A DNA stretch of 5,928 nt from Acidobacteriota bacterium (GTDB taxonomy: Bacteria > Acidobacteriota > Aminicenantia > UBA2199): contig JAKAGC010000283.1 of NCBI GenBank assembly GCA_021817755.1, positions 1 to 5,928 on the forward strand, given 5' to 3'. Numbering within the stretch: position 1 is the first letter of the stretch; each line of letters opens with the position of its first letter. Below the pieces are notes generated by a model that searched no databases, was not told where the DNA came from, and worked only from the letters and a program-made list of their open reading frames with translations. Made by a program: the position numbers and the translations under genes. Shown one piece after another: positions 4,713 through 5,928 of the stretch.

Positions 4713-5928
4713 ATGCTGGAACGAATTGTCTCCTGGACTTTAAAACATCGAACCCTGGTTATTGCCATATTGATCTTTATTTTGGGTTTGGGTATTTATT
4801 CTCTTGTTAATCTTCACATAGATGCGTTCCCGGATGTTACCAACATCCAGGTGGAGATCGTTTCGACAGCACCGGGTCTTTCGCCACTGGAGATCGAAAA
4901 ATTTGTCACAACTCCTATCGAAATGACAATGCGTGGCCTGCCTGATCTGGTACAAATGCGATCTGTTGTGAAATTCGGTATTTCTGTAGTTACGCTGGTT
5001 TTTAAAGACGATATGGATATTTATTTCGCACGTGAACAGGTTTTCCAACACCTGGTGGAAGCTGAAAAAGAAATGCCTTCCGGGGTAGAAACGGAAATGG
5101 GGCCTGTTGCAACTGCAATGGGTGAAATATTTCACTATACTTTAGAAGGAAAACGCCCATCTGATAAAGATGAAGAAGTAAAGTACCTGACTGAGCTTCG
5201 CACGATCCAGGATTGGCTGGTTTCTCCGATATTCAAAAACATCCGGGGAGTAAATGAAGTGAATTCCTTTGGCGGATATGTAAAACAATACCAGGTTGTA
5301 ACAGACCCGGACAAACTTTTGAAGTACTCACTCTCGATCCTGGATGTTTATGACGCATTGGAAAATAACAATGAAAATGTAGGGGGAAGCGTAATCGAAA
5401 AGGATTTCGAGCAATCGATCATCCGTGGGATCGGGTTAATACGATCAGCAGAAGATATTGGTAATATTGCTTTGAAAACGGAAAACGGATCTCCTGTTCT
5501 TATAAAGAATGTAGCTGAAATCATATTAGGGCAGAACCTGCGCCAGGGAGCTGCTTTAAAAAACGGAGAAGAAACAGTGGGCGGAGTGGTTATGATGCTG
5601 CGAGGCGAAAACACTCTGGATGTGGTTCACGATATCCAGGATAGAGTGAAAGAAATAAACAGTAGTAATATTCTTCCAAATGGAATAAAAATTGTTCCCT
5701 ATTATGAAAGATCGGAAATAATCAAAGACTCAATCGGAACAGCTACAAAAGCATTGAGCGAAGGAGCACTACTGGTAATGGTGATTCTCTTTTTGTTCTT
5801 GCGTCATCTTCGCGGGGCATTAATCGTAATTCTGGCATTACCGCTGTCGCTTCTTCTTACGTTTACAGTAATGAAACATATTGGCCTGGATGCGAACCTG
5901 ATGTCATTGGGAGGTCTGGCGATATCGA
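4713..5928 (+). CDS. czcA: CzcA/CusA-family heavy-metal RND efflux pump, N-terminal part, runs off right edge
   Basis: The frame opens at ATG 4713, preceded by AGGAGA (4701..4706), and runs 405 codons to the edge without a stop. Family members are about 1,000-1,050 residues, so roughly the first 40 percent is present. It is an inner-membrane proton-driven exporter of metal cations. TM1 is at about 14-34. HIDAFPDVTNIQVEI (35-49) is the heavy-metal-efflux signature that separates this family from drug RND pumps. The porter domain follows, with APGLSPLEIEKFVTTPIE (53-70), ENNNENVGGS (217-226) and VPYYERSEII (328-337). TM2 (about 350-364) and TM3 (about 369-386) come next. The sequence ends at MSLGGLAIS, the beginning of TM4, just before the proton-relay Asp should appear. 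SLGGLAI differs from the LGALDFG of classic Zn/Co/Cd CzcA and is closer to other metal subfamilies, so the metal is left open and the symbol is family-level only. Confidence 0.95.
   Translation, partial: MLERIVSWTLKHRTLVIAILIFILGLGIYSLVNLHIDAFPDVTNIQVEIVSTAPGLSPLEIEKFVTTPIEMTMRGLPDLVQMRSVVKFGISVVTLVFKDDMDIYFAREQVFQHLVEAEKEMPSGVETEMGPVATAMGEIFHYTLEGKRPSDKDEEVKYLTELRTIQDWLVSPIFKNIRGVNEVNSFGGYVKQYQVVTDPDKLLKYSLSILDVYDALENNNENVGGSVIEKDFEQSIIRGIGLIRSAEDIGNIALKTENGSPVLIKNVAEIILGQNLRQGAALKNGEETVGGVVMMLRGENTLDVVHDIQDRVKEINSSNILPNGIKIVPYYERSEIIKDSIGTATKALSEGALLVMVILFLFLRHLRGALIVILALPLSLLLTFTVMKHIGLDANLMSLGGLAIS

Noticed and set aside
4740..5135. Minus-strand frame of 131 codons, His/Cys/Arg-rich
   Set aside because: It lies wholly antisense to the unmistakable RND pump; its odd composition is what reverse reading of that coding sequence gives.
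1..5928. CRISPR array, insertion sequence ends, tRNA or rRNA genes
   Set aside because: No regularly spaced long repeats, transposase frame, terminal inverted repeats or tRNA-like cloverleaf were noticed on reading through both strands.

Overview
The window is AT-rich bacterial DNA holding two unrelated modules that point away from each other, separated by a 302-base intergenic region carrying divergent promoter candidates. An outer-membrane TolC protein together with an adaptor lipoprotein means a diderm (Gram-negative-type) host. The adaptor has Gln just before its lipobox cysteine, which strict enterobacterial rules disfavour but looser spirochaete-type lipoboxes tolerate. A spirochaete or another low-GC diderm lineage is therefore possible, but the sequence does not settle the taxon.

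Left half, minus strand. Reading right to left: a DUF6364-type antitoxin (1389..1141), a PIN-domain toxin (1134..709) six bases behind it, then a separate AAA-like ATPase (503 to the left edge, incomplete) with its own near-consensus promoter. The toxin-antitoxin (TA) pair has a near-perfect sigma-70 promoter (TTGACA, 17-base spacer, TATATT). Two TACGTA palindromes lie in that promoter, one in the spacer and one at the predicted transcription start. This is the layout expected of an operator for an autoregulating ribbon-helix-helix antitoxin.

Right half, plus strand. A heavy-metal RND efflux operon: a small exported cysteine-rich protein (1692..2141), a CzcC-like TolC outer-membrane factor (2234..3499), a CzcB-like periplasmic adaptor lipoprotein (3499..4710) and the N-terminal 405 residues of a CzcA/CusA-family RND pump (4713 to the right edge, incomplete). 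The last three genes overlap or nearly touch and each has a good Shine-Dalgarno sequence. Together they should form a tripartite pump expelling metal cations across both membranes. The leading small protein has a cysteine cluster suited to periplasmic metal binding, but it is not a family I can name. The metal cannot be read with certainty: the visible start of the pump's fourth membrane helix reads SLGGLAI, unlike the DFG-type motif of classic Zn/Co/Cd CzcA.

The most interesting unexplained structure is in the intergenic region. Two copies of a 16-base dyad (consensus TCAATrGGCCtATTGA) lie 43 bases apart, about four helical turns, and the downstream copy overlaps the -35 box proposed for the metal operon. 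A degenerate third copy lies further upstream. No metal-responsive regulator gene is in the window, so the dyads suggest a regulator encoded elsewhere.

Nothing here clearly amounts to an undescribed system. The best leads are the dyad operator, the cysteine-rich leader protein and the twin-palindrome TA promoter.
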